Assembly: GCF_023516615.1 (NCBI RefSeq)
Contig: NZ_JAMGBF010000079.1
Coordinates: forward strand, 19,462 to 83,461
DNA length: 64,000 nucleotides
Origin: Streptomyces panaciradicis
Lineage (GTDB): Bacteria > Actinomycetota > Actinomycetes > Streptomycetales > Streptomycetaceae
Direction of reading: 5' to 3'
The position numbers and the translations under genes are program-made. Each line of letters begins with the position of its first letter. Positions within the stretch are counted from its first letter, which is position 1. The notes beneath the pieces are model-generated. The model saw only the letters and a program-made list of their open reading frames with translations. It had not been told where the DNA came from and made no database searches. Of the stretch, positions 53,743 through 61,592 are shown in pieces.

Positions 53743-53968
53743 CGGTGTGTCACGCCTGGAGGACCGGGCGACGAGGACCGCACCCGCCCCCACCCCGAAC
53801 AGCGCAACTGGGACGGCCGGACAGTGCTGTTGGCCACGCCCGCCGCGAGTCCCACCGGCCGCAACCTGAGGTGGCCGGCCCGCGACTGAACCCGCCGGGC
53901 CGGGATATCCGGAGGAGGAGGGCGGCGGGACACGACCTGCTCCGCGCCCGGGACCCTTCGGAGGAGAC

Positions 53969-54361
53969 ATGCCGCTGGTTGAAGCGGGCTATGTGGTGCT
54001 CGACTGTGCCGAGCCCGAGAAGCTCGCCGTGTTCTACAAGGAACTGCTGGACGCCGAGGAGACCGACGCCACCGCCAACCGGGTGGAGATCAGGGGCGCC
54101 GACGGCATCCGGATGGCCTTCCGCCGCGACGTCAACGCGACGCCCCCGAGCTGGCCGCGCCCCGAGAACTCCCTCCAGGCGCATCTGGACTTCCAGGTGA
54201 GCGACCTGGACGCGACGGAGCGCAAGGTGGTCGAGCTCGGCGGCCGGCCGCTCGACACGAAGGACGCGGCCGGACCGTACGAGGAACGCGGCTACGCCGA
54301 CCCGGCCGGGCACTCCTTCACCCTCCGCCGCGTCACACCGACGGCCCCGAAGCAGGGGTAG
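53969..54361 (+). CDS. VOC-family (glyoxalase-like) protein
   Basis: A 130-residue single-unit VOC protein: AGYVVLDCAEPEKLAVFYKELL at the start (described here in parts: VVLDCAEPE, LAVFYKELL), QAHLDFQVSDLDATERKVVEL in two parts, and YADPAGHSFTLRR at the end. Metal-binding or drug-binding roles occur in the family; none is indicated. It starts behind GGAGGAGAC. The preceding 226 bp (53743-53968) show no gene. Confidence 0.83.
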   Translation: MPLVEAGYVVLDCAEPEKLAVFYKELLDAEETDATANRVEIRGADGIRMAFRRDVNATPPSWPRPENSLQAHLDFQVSDLDATERKVVELGGRPLDTKDAAGPYEERGYADPAGHSFTLRRVTPTAPKQG

Positions 54362-54380
54362 GGAGTGCGGCGGACGAGGA

Positions 54381-54416
54381 AGAGGGGCCGGCATCCTCGA
54401 GGATGCCGGCCCCTCT
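54381..54416. terminator. 36-bp perfect palindrome, bidirectional terminator
   Basis: The arms 54381-54398 and 54399-54416 are exact inverses, centred on CTC|GAG; the stem starts AGAGGGGCCGG. It lies between the stops of the convergent VOC and DUF4235 genes. With no spacer, the RNA would form an 18-bp stem with a tight turn, suitable for termination in both directions. Confidence 0.85.
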
Positions 54417-54418
54417 CG

Positions 54419-54724
54419 TCAGTCCCGGCCGCCCTGTTCGGTGGTCGGCCAGACGCCCGTCGAGCGTTCGATGGCCTTGGCGCCGCCGCGGTCCACGGCG
54501 CTGCGCACCACGGCGAAGATCGCCCCCTGGACCGCGGCGGCCAGCAGGATCTCTCCCCAGCCGCGGTCCTGGTCCAGGGCGTCCGGCGCGTCCTCCTCGT
54601 GCCGGATCGCCATCCACGTCTTGCGGAACACCATCCCCGACAGGGCGCCGCCCACCCAGCCCAGCGCGAAGCCCAAGGGCTTGTAGGCGAGGGGCAGTTT
54701 CATCTTTTTCTGCTTCTTGGCCAC
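54419..54724 (-). CDS. DUF4235 small membrane protein
   Basis: A 101-residue protein with a Lys-rich start (AKKQKKMKLPLAYKPLG), two hydrophobic helices (FALGWVGGALSGMVF and ILLAAAVQGAIFAVVRSAV) and the GGAKAIERSTGVWP end typical of DUF4235. Function unknown. GTG 54724 follows AAGGAGG. It lies 28 bp downstream of the Xi-class GST gene on the same strand and may be cotranscribed. Confidence 0.82.
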   Translation of the reverse strand: MAKKQKKMKLPLAYKPLGFALGWVGGALSGMVFRKTWMAIRHEEDAPDALDQDRGWGEILLAAAVQGAIFAVVRSAVDRGGAKAIERSTGVWPTTEQGGRD

Positions 54725-54752
54725 GTGTGCCTCCTTGCTCGATCCTGCTCGA

Positions 54753-55766
54753 TCAGGGCCGCCCCTGCGCCGGGACTTCCTCATCCGCCGGCACCGGCCC
54801 CGGCGGCGTTCCGTCGCCGAACGGCCGGCCGCCCAGTTCCTGCCGGAAGTGGGGCGCGAGCCAGCCGGACAGCTCCGGTCCGAGGGGCACGATGCGGGTC
54901 GGGTTGATACCGCTGTGGACCTGGTAGTAGTGCCGTTTGATGTGGTCGAAGTCGACGGTGTCCCCGAAGCCGGGGGTCTGGTAGAGGTCGCGGGCGTACG
55001 CCCACAGGATCGGGTTCTCCGTCAGCTTCCAGCGGTTGCACTTGAAGTGACCGTGATAGACCGCGTCGAAACGGACCAGTGTGGTGAACAGCCGGATGTC
55101 CGCCTCGGTGATGGTGTCGCCGACCAGGTAGCGCTGCCCCTCCAGCCGCGCGCTCAGCATGTCCAGCCGCCGGAAGACACCGGCGCACGCGCCCTCGTAC
55201 TCCTCCTGCTCCGTGGCGAAACCGGCCCGGTAGACCCCGTTGTTGACGTCCTCGTAGACCTCGGCCATCACCGTGTCGATCTCGTCGCGCAGGGCGTGCG
55301 GGTACAGGTCCGGCGCTCCGTCGCGGTGCAGGGCGCTCCACTCGGTGGCGAGGTCGAGGGTGAGCTGCTGGTAGTCGTTGGTGACCAGTCGGCCGCTGGG
55401 CACGTCGACGATCGCCGGCACGCTCACCCCGCCGGGGTACCCGGTCTCCCGCTTGTCGTACGCCTCACTGAGATAGCGGATGCCGAGGACCGGGTCGCGG
55501 CCACCGGGATCGAGCGTGAAGCGCCAGCTGCGGTCGTCCTGGATCGGGTCGGCGATCGCCATCGGCAGCGCGTCCTCCAGGCCCAGCAGCCGCCGGGAGA
55601 TGACGGCGCGGCTCGCCCACGGACAGGCACGGCTGACCACCAGCCGGTAGCGGCCCGCCGCAACCGGCCAGCCGTCCCGCCCGTCCGCGGTGATCCGGTC
55701 CGCGAAGTGGCTCTTGGACCGCTTGAACGCCTTCTTGCCGTAGGAGTCGTTGCCCCCGCCGCCCAT
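54753..55766 (-). CDS. Xi-class glutathione transferase-like hydroquinone reductase
   Basis: A 337-residue Xi-class GST (YqjG/ECM4 family). The active-site motif is SRACPWASRAV with Cys48; the C-terminal helical domain carries EVYEDVNNGVYRAGFA, EADIRLFTTLVRFDAVYHGHF (in two overlapping parts) and the end motif HSGINPTRIVPLGP. These enzymes remove thiol adducts from quinones. Streptomycetes use mycothiol, so the natural cosubstrate is probably mycothiol. AAGGAGG precedes ATG 55766. It is divergent from the CDF transporter gene by 97 bp. Confidence 0.88.
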   Translation of the reverse strand: MGGGGNDSYGKKAFKRSKSHFADRITADGRDGWPVAAGRYRLVVSRACPWASRAVISRRLLGLEDALPMAIADPIQDDRSWRFTLDPGGRDPVLGIRYLSEAYDKRETGYPGGVSVPAIVDVPSGRLVTNDYQQLTLDLATEWSALHRDGAPDLYPHALRDEIDTVMAEVYEDVNNGVYRAGFATEQEEYEGACAGVFRRLDMLSARLEGQRYLVGDTITEADIRLFTTLVRFDAVYHGHFKCNRWKLTENPILWAYARDLYQTPGFGDTVDFDHIKRHYYQVHSGINPTRIVPLGPELSGWLAPHFRQELGGRPFGDGTPPGPVPADEEVPAQGRP

Positions 55767-55863
55767 GGTTCCTCCTTGCGATCGTGTGCGCCGTGCTCGC
55801 CGCGTTCCCCGAATTCCCTGCCCCGCACGGTATGAGTCGACCCCGGACGGGCAGTCGGCGTAC

Positions 55864-56856
55864 GTGAGCAGGACATCCTCGGACAATAAAGCTGACAGCT
55901 CGGACAACAAGGCTGACAGGCGGACCCGCGTCACCGTGCTGGTGGCACTCGCGGCGAATCTCGTGATCGCGGCGGCGAAGGCGGTGGGCGGCCTGGCCGC
56001 CGGATCACCTGCCCTGATGTCGGAGGCGGCGCACTCGGTGGCGGACAGCATGAACGAGGTGTTCTTGCTGGCCGCCCTGCGCCGCAGCCGCCGTCCGGCC
56101 GACAAGCGTCACCCCTTCGGTTACGGCAAGGAGCGTTTCTTCTGGTCGCTGCTCGCGGCCGTGGGCATTTTCGTGATGGGCGGCTGCTTCTCCTTCTTCC
56201 AGGGCCTTCAGGCCCTGCGCAACGGCGCTGAGGAGAAGACCAGCGGCTATGTGGCAGGTCTGATCGTGCTCGGCGTGTCCTTCCTCGCCGAGGGCGTGTC
56301 GCTGCTGCGGGCGGTGCACCAGGTGCGCGGGCAGGGCGGGTCCGGCGGCGGGATGCGCGACCCGGCGCTGCGCACCGTGGTCGCCGAGGACGGCACGGCG
56401 GTGCTGGGCGTGACGCTCGCCGCGATCGGCATGGCGCTGCACATGGTCACCGGTCAGGTGGTGTGGGAGGCGTCCGCCTCCTTCGGGATCGGCGCCCTGC
56501 TGGTCTTCGTCGCCTTCCATCTGGGCCGCGAGGCACGCGACCAGCTGATCGGCGAGGCCGCCGACCCCGAGGCCGCCGACCGCATCCGGGACCTGCTGCA
56601 GGAGCAGCCGGAGATCGACAGCGTGGAGGCGCTGTACACCATGAAGACCGGCCTGGACCAGGCCCTGGTGGCCGCTCGCGTCGACCTCGTGCCGGGCCTG
56701 GACAGCGAACAGGTCGAGAAGGTCGCCGTCCGCATCAAGCGGACGGTCGCGGACTCCGTCCCGGAGGCCGACCAGATCTTCCTGGACATCACCGACCGGC
56801 CCGCGGAGGAGGCACGGGAAAGCCCCGCCGCGACGGGGGAGCGCGGCGGGGCCTGA
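55864..56856 (+). CDS. CDF-family cation efflux protein
   Basis: A 330-residue cation diffusion facilitator with about six membrane helices. EAAHSVADSMNEVFLL supplies the His/Asp metal site; KRHPFGYGKERFFWSLLAA and the C-terminal cytoplasmic ferredoxin-like domain (SVEALYTMKTGLDQALVAAR) are typical. It should export Zn2+, Fe2+ or similar ions. The GTG start at 55864 has a weak ribosome site. The N-terminus has a 21-bp near-duplicate coding SDNKADSSDNKAD with codons (AAT, AAA, GCT) rare in this window. Confidence 0.85.
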   Translation: MSRTSSDNKADSSDNKADRRTRVTVLVALAANLVIAAAKAVGGLAAGSPALMSEAAHSVADSMNEVFLLAALRRSRRPADKRHPFGYGKERFFWSLLAAVGIFVMGGCFSFFQGLQALRNGAEEKTSGYVAGLIVLGVSFLAEGVSLLRAVHQVRGQGGSGGGMRDPALRTVVAEDGTAVLGVTLAAIGMALHMVTGQVVWEASASFGIGALLVFVAFHLGREARDQLIGEAADPEAADRIRDLLQEQPEIDSVEALYTMKTGLDQALVAARVDLVPGLDSEQVEKVAVRIKRTVADSVPEADQIFLDITDRPAEEARESPAATGERGGA

Positions 56857-56919
56857 CGCACGCGTGCCCGGGGGACACCGGTTCATGCGCCGGGCAGCGG
56901 AGATTTTTTCGGAAGGACG

Positions 56920-56959
56920 CATCACGGCTGATCCGGCCAGGTCCGGGTCGGCCGTGATG
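56920..56959. terminator. Stem-loop between convergent CDF and nitroreductase genes
   Basis: CATCACGGCTGA (56920-56931) and TCGGCCGTGATG (56948-56959) pair with one mismatch around a 16-base loop. It lies between the stops of the convergent genes, so a terminator role is likely. Confidence 0.65.
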
Positions 56960-56989
56960 TGTCTGCCCGCCCGGATCGGGCGGCCCCGT

Positions 56990-57442
56990 TCAGTGGTCCG
57001 TGTCGACCGGTTCGAGTACGAAGACGGGGATCTGCCGGTCGGTCCTCTTCTGGTAGTCGGCGTACGGCGGGAACGCCTCGACCGCCCGCTGCCACCACTC
57101 GGCCTTCTCCTCGCCGGTGACCTCACGGGCCGTCATGTCCCGCTTGGCCGGGCCGTCCTGCAGTTCCACGCGGGGATCGGCCTTGACGTTGTGGTACCAG
57201 ACCGGGTGCTTGGGCGCCCCGCCCTGCGAGGCGACGACCGCGTACCGCCCCTCGTGCTCGACACGCATCAGCGGTGACTTGCGGATCTTCCCGCTCTTCG
57301 CGCCGCGGGTGGTGAGCACGACGACGGGCAGGCCGGTGTCCCGCAGGGTCGTCCCCTTCGTACCGCCGGAGCTCTCGTACAGCTCCACCTGCTCGCGCAC
57401 CCACTGCTCCGGGCTGGGTTCGTACTCGCCCTCAAGAGGCAT
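56990..57442 (-). CDS. F420-dependent nitroreductase-family (DDN) protein
   Basis: A 150-residue deazaflavin-dependent reductase. TGLPVVVLTTRGAKSGKIRK, SPLMRVEHEGRYAVVASQGG and HPVWYHNVKADPRVELQDG (each abbreviated to its core) form the split-barrel cofactor site of the DDN family, which uses coenzyme F420H2 to reduce quinones or nitro compounds. It is divergent from the P450-ferredoxin pair; the 257-bp gap contains a 19-bp palindrome near the P450. Confidence 0.85.
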   Translation of the reverse strand: MPLEGEYEPSPEQWVREQVELYESSGGTKGTTLRDTGLPVVVLTTRGAKSGKIRKSPLMRVEHEGRYAVVASQGGAPKHPVWYHNVKADPRVELQDGPAKRDMTAREVTGEEKAEWWQRAVEAFPPYADYQKRTDRQIPVFVLEPVDTDH

Positions 57443-57638
57443 GACATCCGTCCCATCGTCGAGTCCTGTGCGTTGCCGGCACGTCCAACACCGTCCCGTG
57501 CCGGAATCATCCCTACCGTACGAGCCGCCGGCCGCAAGCGGAGGGGATTGTTCCGTGCGCGGTTCTTTCGAATCGTGTGCGACCAACTCCGGCCAGAATG
57601 CCCCCGCCACCGATGTGGCCGAACTTCCCGTCGCCCTA

Positions 57639-57657
57639 TAGATGCCCCGGGCATCTA
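57639..57657. promoter_or_regulatory. Palindromic operator before the P450-ferredoxin pair
   Basis: TAGATGCCC-C-GGGCATCTA is a perfect 9-1-9 palindrome, 42 bases upstream of the P450 ATG. It overlaps a TATAGA (57637-57642) that could be the minus-10 box. The regulator is not adjacent; the divergent gene encodes a reductase, not a regulator. Confidence 0.6.
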
Positions 57658-57699
57658 ATGAAGATCTGCACGACGCACTCTTCGTCTGCGAGGTCTTCC

Positions 57700-58899
57700 A
57701 TGACGCAAGCGGAACCCGTGGCCTTCCCCCAGGACCGCACCTGCCCCTACCACCCGCCGACCGCCTACGACCCCCTGCGCGCCAGCCGCCCACTGGCCCG
57801 GATCACCCTCTACGACGGCCGTCCGGCCTGGTTGGTGACCGGACACGGCCTCGCCCGCGAACTGCTCGCAGACCAGCGCCTGTCCACCGACCGCAACCAC
57901 CCCGACTTCCCGGCGCCCACCGAACGTTTCGCCTCGGTGCGCAACCGGAGGGTCGCGCTGCTCGGCGTCGACGACCCCGAGCACCGCGTCCAGCGGCGCA
58001 TGATGGTTCCCAGCTTCACCCTCCGGCGGGCCGTCGACCTGCGCCCGCAGATCCAGCGGATCGTGGACGGACTGCTCGACGACATGATCGCCCAGGGGCC
58101 GCCCGCCGAACTCGTGAGCGCGTTCGCGCTGCCCGTGCCCTCGATGGTGATCTGCGCGCTGCTCGGCGTCCCCTACGCCGACCACGACTTCTTCGAGGGA
58201 CAGTCACGCCGGCTGCTGCGCGGCCCGAAGGTCGAGGATGTGCAGGACGCGCGCGAGCAACTGGACGCGTACTTCGAGGACTTGATCGACCGCAAGCTGA
58301 AGCAGTCCGAACCGGGCGACGGCGTCCTCGACGAACTCGTCCACCAGCAGCTGCGCGAGGGGGTGCTGGACCGGCAGGACGTCATCGCGTTCGCCACGAT
58401 CCTTCTGATCGCCGGGCACGAGACGACCGCCAACATGATCTCGCTCGGCACCTTCACCCTCCTGCAACACCCGGAAAAGCTGGCCGAGTTGCGGGCCGAT
58501 CCGGAGCTGATGCCCCAGGCGGTCGAGGAGCTCATGCGCATGCTGTCGATCGCGGACGGCCTGCTGCGCAGGGCCACGGAGGACATCCAGGTGGGCGACA
58601 CGACCATCCGGACCGGCGACGGGGTGCTCTTCTCGACCTCGGTCATCAACCGCGACGAGGACGTCTACCCCGACGCCGACACCCTGGACTGGCGCCGCCC
58701 GGCCCGCCACCACGTGGCCTTCGGCTTCGGCATCCACCAGTGCCTCGGCCAGAACCTGGCCCGCGCCGAACTCGACATCGCCCTGCGCACCCTCTTCGAC
58801 CGGCTGCCCGCGCTGCGCCTGGCCGCCCCGGCGGACGAGATCCCCTTCAAGCCCGGCGACACGATCCAGGGGATGCTGGAACTCCCCGTGACCTGGTAA
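57700..58899 (+). CDS. Cytochrome P450 (CYP105-like)
   Basis: A 399-residue soluble class I P450. The I-helix is LIAGHETTANM (238-243), the ExxR is intact in EELMR (276-280), and the heme loop FGFGIHQCLGQNLARAE carries Cys348. The layout and the 3Fe-4S ferredoxin 12 bp downstream are characteristic of the inducible CYP105 systems of streptomycetes, which oxidise xenobiotics or secondary metabolites. ATG 57700 follows GAGG. A palindrome overlaps its promoter, so it is probably inducible. Confidence 0.9.
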   Translation: MTQAEPVAFPQDRTCPYHPPTAYDPLRASRPLARITLYDGRPAWLVTGHGLARELLADQRLSTDRNHPDFPAPTERFASVRNRRVALLGVDDPEHRVQRRMMVPSFTLRRAVDLRPQIQRIVDGLLDDMIAQGPPAELVSAFALPVPSMVICALLGVPYADHDFFEGQSRRLLRGPKVEDVQDAREQLDAYFEDLIDRKLKQSEPGDGVLDELVHQQLREGVLDRQDVIAFATILLIAGHETTANMISLGTFTLLQHPEKLAELRADPELMPQAVEELMRMLSIADGLLRRATEDIQVGDTTIRTGDGVLFSTSVINRDEDVYPDADTLDWRRPARHHVAFGFGIHQCLGQNLARAELDIALRTLFDRLPALRLAAPADEIPFKPGDTIQGMLELPVTW

Positions 58900-58911
58900 G
58901 AGGCCCGAGCC

Positions 58912-59106
58912 ATGCACATCGACATCGACAAGGACGTCTGCATCGGCGCCGGCCAGTGCGCCCTGTCCGCCCCGCGCGTCTTCACCCAGGACGACGACGG
59001 CTTCAGCACCCTGCTGCCGGACCGCGAGAACGGCAACGGCGACCCGATGATCCGAGAGGCGGCGCGTGCCTGCCCGGTAGGTGCCATCACGGTGACCGAG
59101 GACTGA
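58912..59106 (+). CDS. 3Fe-4S ferredoxin partner of the P450
   Basis: A 64-residue ferredoxin. Cys10, Cys16 and Cys54 (CIGAGQC and ACPVGAI) match a 3Fe-4S cluster, with Ala13 in the position that would hold a fourth cysteine in 4Fe-4S proteins. It passes electrons from a ferredoxin reductase to the upstream P450, only 12 bp away. It is the last gene before a 0.7-kb repeat array. Confidence 0.9.
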   Translation: MHIDIDKDVCIGAGQCALSAPRVFTQDDDGFSTLLPDRENGNGDPMIREAARACPVGAITVTED

Positions 59107-59129
59107 GCGGCACGCCCCGAATCCGGCGC

Positions 59130-59860
59130 CCCCGGCGCGGCGAGCCGACAGCGACTCGCGCGCCCGGCGGGCGGCGGGCGGCTGCTCGCCTCGGTCGGCA
59201 GCCTCGCAGCCGCTCGCTCGCCCAGCCGGGCGGTCTCGTGGCCGGCAAATTGCCCCGGGCGGTAACCGGGCACTGGCTTGCTTGCCCGGTGGGCGGTCCC
59301 GTGGCCGTTGGCTGACCGCGGGCGGCAGTCCGCAGCTGCTTGCTCGTCCGACGGGGCGGCAGGCGGTTGCTCACCTCGGGCGGTAGCCCGCAGCCGCTCG
59401 CTCGCGCGGCGCGGCGGGGTAGCGGCCGGTGGCTTCCCCCGGACGGCAGTCCCCAGCTGCTTGCGCGCCGGTCCGGGCGGTCTCATGGCCGGTGGCTGAC
59501 CCCGTGGCAGCCGTAGTGGCTCGCTCGAGCGCCGGGGTGGCTCGCTGTCAGTCGCTCGCCCCGCGCAGCGGCCTCCCGGCCAGTCGCTCACCCCGGTCGG
59601 CAGTCGGCAGCCGCTTGCTCGCCCCGTGAGGCGGCCTCGCTGTCGGTCGTTCGCCCCGCGCAACGGTCTCCCGGTCAAGTGCTCACCCCGGGCGGCAGCC
59701 CGCAGCCGCTGGCTCGCCCGGTCGGGCGGTCTCGTGGTCGGTGGCTGACCGCGAGGGCAGCCCCCAGCGGCTCACTCGCCCCGTGGGGCGGCCGCGCGGC
59801 CAGTCACTTGCCCTGCGCGGCGGTCTCCCGGCCGGTTGCTCACCCCCCGCGGCAGCCCCG
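59130..59860. repeat. Degenerate minisatellite-like array, period about 60 bp
   Basis: About 12 degenerate copies of a unit of roughly 58-62 bp fill the gap between the ferredoxin and TetR genes. The unit contains GGCAGCCCGCAGCCGCTCGC, then CGGGCGGTCTCGTGGCCGGT, then GGCTGACC or TCACCCCG. The unit itself seems to be built of two related half-units of about 30 bp. Copies differ by substitutions and small indels, so spacing is not exact. No clear gene is present; long open frames here are by-products of the biased composition. The array runs into the last codons of the TetR gene. Confidence 0.75.
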
Positions 59861-60409
59861 CAGCAGTAGTTCCGCTGCTGTGCGGGCCTGGCGGGCGGGC
59901 TCGGTGGTTTGGGTGATTCCCGCGGTCACCATGGCGCCCTCCGCCAGCAGGAACAGCTGCCCGGCCAGTGTGCCGGGCAGGCCGGCGGCGGCCACCAGCC
60001 CCTCGACGTACGCCCCGAACGCCCCCTTGTGCAGGCGTACTTGGGTCGCGACGCGCTCCGACGTGGCGCCCAGCTCGCCGTAGGAGTTGATCCACGCGCA
60101 CCCGCGGAAGCCGTCCTCGCCGAACCAGACCTCCAGCCAGTCGAAGAGCGCCAGGATCCGCTCCTCCGGGTCCTCCCGGCGCTCCACGAACGCGGCGAGC
60201 CGTCCGCGCCAGCGCGCGTCGCGTCGTTCGAGATAGGCCTCCACCAACTGCTCCTTCGCCGGGAACAGTTGGTAGAGCCGCTTGAGCGAGACGCCCGAGG
60301 CCCCCCGGATGTCGTCCATGCCGACGCACTGGACGCCCCGCCCGTAGAACAGCTCCTCGGCCGCGTCCAGCACCTGTTCACGGGCGGTGGAGCTGTCCAT
60401 GACGACCAT
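59840..60409 (-). CDS. TetR-family regulator
   Basis: A 189-residue TetR protein: STAREQVLDAAEELFYGRGV and HTH RGASGVSLKRLYQLFPAKEQ lie in the first 55 residues, with FGEDGFRGCAWINSYGELG in the ligand domain. It is divergent from the NTF2-like gene, and the shared gap holds two matching operators over a promoter, so it should repress both. The last six residues come from repeat-array sequence, so the C-terminus is probably newly acquired. Confidence 0.87.
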   Translation of the reverse strand: MVVMDSSTAREQVLDAAEELFYGRGVQCVGMDDIRGASGVSLKRLYQLFPAKEQLVEAYLERRDARWRGRLAAFVERREDPEERILALFDWLEVWFGEDGFRGCAWINSYGELGATSERVATQVRLHKGAFGAYVEGLVAAAGLPGTLAGQLFLLAEGAMVTAGITQTTEPARQARTAAELLLRGCRGG

Positions 60410-60426
60410 GCCGGGTACGACCTTTC

Positions 60427-60485
60427 TTGACGTGAGAACCAGTGTTCTCCTACGGTAGCAGCCGAGGGGAGAACGCCCGTTCTCC
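60427..60485 (+). promoter_or_regulatory. Promoter with two TetR operators
   Basis: TTGACG (60427-60432) and TACGGT (60451-60456) are 18 bases apart, a good promoter for the NTF2-like gene. Operator 1, GAGAAC-CAGT-GTTCTC (60434-60449), lies between them. Operator 2, GGAGAAC-GCCC-GTTCTCC (60468-60485), lies just downstream. Centre-to-centre spacing is 35 bp. Repression by the divergent TetR protein is the natural inference. Confidence 0.8.
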
Positions 60486-60513
60486 GCTGCCGTCCGCCTG
60501 CCGAGGAGCCACC

Positions 60514-60972
60514 ATGGCCGACCGTCCGCCCCTTCCCCCCTTCACCCGCGAGACCGCCGTGCAAAAGGTGCAGGCTGCCGAGGACGCCTGGAACACCCGC
60601 GACCCGCACAAGGTCGCGCTCGCCTACTCCGAGGACTCGGTCTGGCGCAACCGCGACACCTTCGTCACCGGCCGTGAGGAGATCGTCGCGTTCCTGACCC
60701 GCAAGTGGGAGCGCGAGCTCGACTACGCCCTGCGCAAGGACCTGTGGGCCTTCGACGGCAACCGCATCGCCGTCCGCTTCCAGTACGAGTGCCGCGACGC
60801 CGACGGCCGGTGGTCGCGCTCCTACGGCAACGAGCTGTGGGAGTTCGACGAGCACGGCCTGATGACCCGCCGCGAGGCGAGCATCAACGACCTGCCGATC
60901 GAGGAGGGGGAACGCCGCATCAACGGACCCCGGCCGGAAGCCGAGCACGGGCGGTCCTTCCCCCTTCAGTAG
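60514..60972 (+). CDS. DUF1348 / NTF2-like protein
   Basis: A 152-residue NTF2-like (SnoaL-type) protein. VQAAEDAWNTRDPHKVALAY, VWRNRDTFVTGREEIVAFL and YGNELWEFDEHGLMTRREAS are DUF1348 hallmarks. Function unknown; the fold suggests a small-molecule isomerase or binding protein. GAGGAG precedes ATG 60514. It is controlled by the divergent TetR through the two operators upstream. Confidence 0.85.
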   Translation: MADRPPLPPFTRETAVQKVQAAEDAWNTRDPHKVALAYSEDSVWRNRDTFVTGREEIVAFLTRKWERELDYALRKDLWAFDGNRIAVRFQYECRDADGRWSRSYGNELWEFDEHGLMTRREASINDLPIEEGERRINGPRPEAEHGRSFPLQ

Positions 60973-60981
60973 GGTTCCCGG

Positions 60982-61515
60982 ATGACCGAACAGGCCGGGA
61001 ACCCCTTCCTCTACGTCGTCGTCTGCGCCGCCGGCGTCGCGGTGGACGTGGGCAGGCTGATCACCGCCGCGCGGCGGCGGGACCGGGAGGTCGGCGTCAT
61101 CGCCACGCCCGCCGCGACCAACGGCTTCTTCGACACCGAGTCCGTCGCGGCGCTGACCGGCCGCCCCATACGCTCGGCCTGGCGCACCCCGGGCGACCCG
61201 CGCCCCTTCCCGCCGCCCGACGCGGTCGTGGTCGCGCCCGCCACCTTCAACACGATCAACAAGTGGGCGGCGGGCCTGGCCGACACCCTCGCCGTGGCGA
61301 CCCTGTGCGAGGCCACGGGCCTGGGCGTCCCGGTCGCCGTCCTGCCGTGCGTGTCCGACGCCCTGGCCGCCCACCCCGCCTACCGGGACAGCCTGGTACG
61401 GCTGCGCGGCATGGGCGTCCGGTTCGGCGAGCGGTACACGGGGGAGCCGGGAGAGGACGGCGTGCGGCCGGAGTTCGGCTGGGAGCGGGCGCTGGACCTG
61501 CTGGACCTCGGCTGA
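60982..61515 (+). CDS. Flavoprotein (PPC-decarboxylase-like)
   Basis: A 177-residue flavoprotein of the CoaC/UbiX-like fold. VVCAAGVAVDVGRLITAARR opens the FMN-binding fold and VVVAPATFNTINKWAAGLAD is the family's substrate-loop motif. Decarboxylation of a cysteine-type substrate is typical of relatives but not assured. It starts nine bases after the NTF2-like gene, probably as part of that operon. Confidence 0.82.
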   Translation: MTEQAGNPFLYVVVCAAGVAVDVGRLITAARRRDREVGVIATPAATNGFFDTESVAALTGRPIRSAWRTPGDPRPFPPPDAVVVAPATFNTINKWAAGLADTLAVATLCEATGLGVPVAVLPCVSDALAAHPAYRDSLVRLRGMGVRFGERYTGEPGEDGVRPEFGWERALDLLDLG

Positions 61516-61592
61516 CACCCCGCAGCGCACACGGGGCGCGCACGGCGTCGTACGCTCCCCTCGTACCCCACCCGAAGGCAGGAGCAGCAACG

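Noticed and set aside
58665..59678. Open minus-strand frame running through the repeats and the ferredoxin gene
   Set aside because: It overlaps two well-supported genes in antisense and encodes only Arg/Pro/Ala-rich repeats; no start signal is seen.
59130..59860. Repeat array considered as a CRISPR array
   Set aside because: Units are degenerate, there are no unique spacers of constant length, and no cas genes are nearby.
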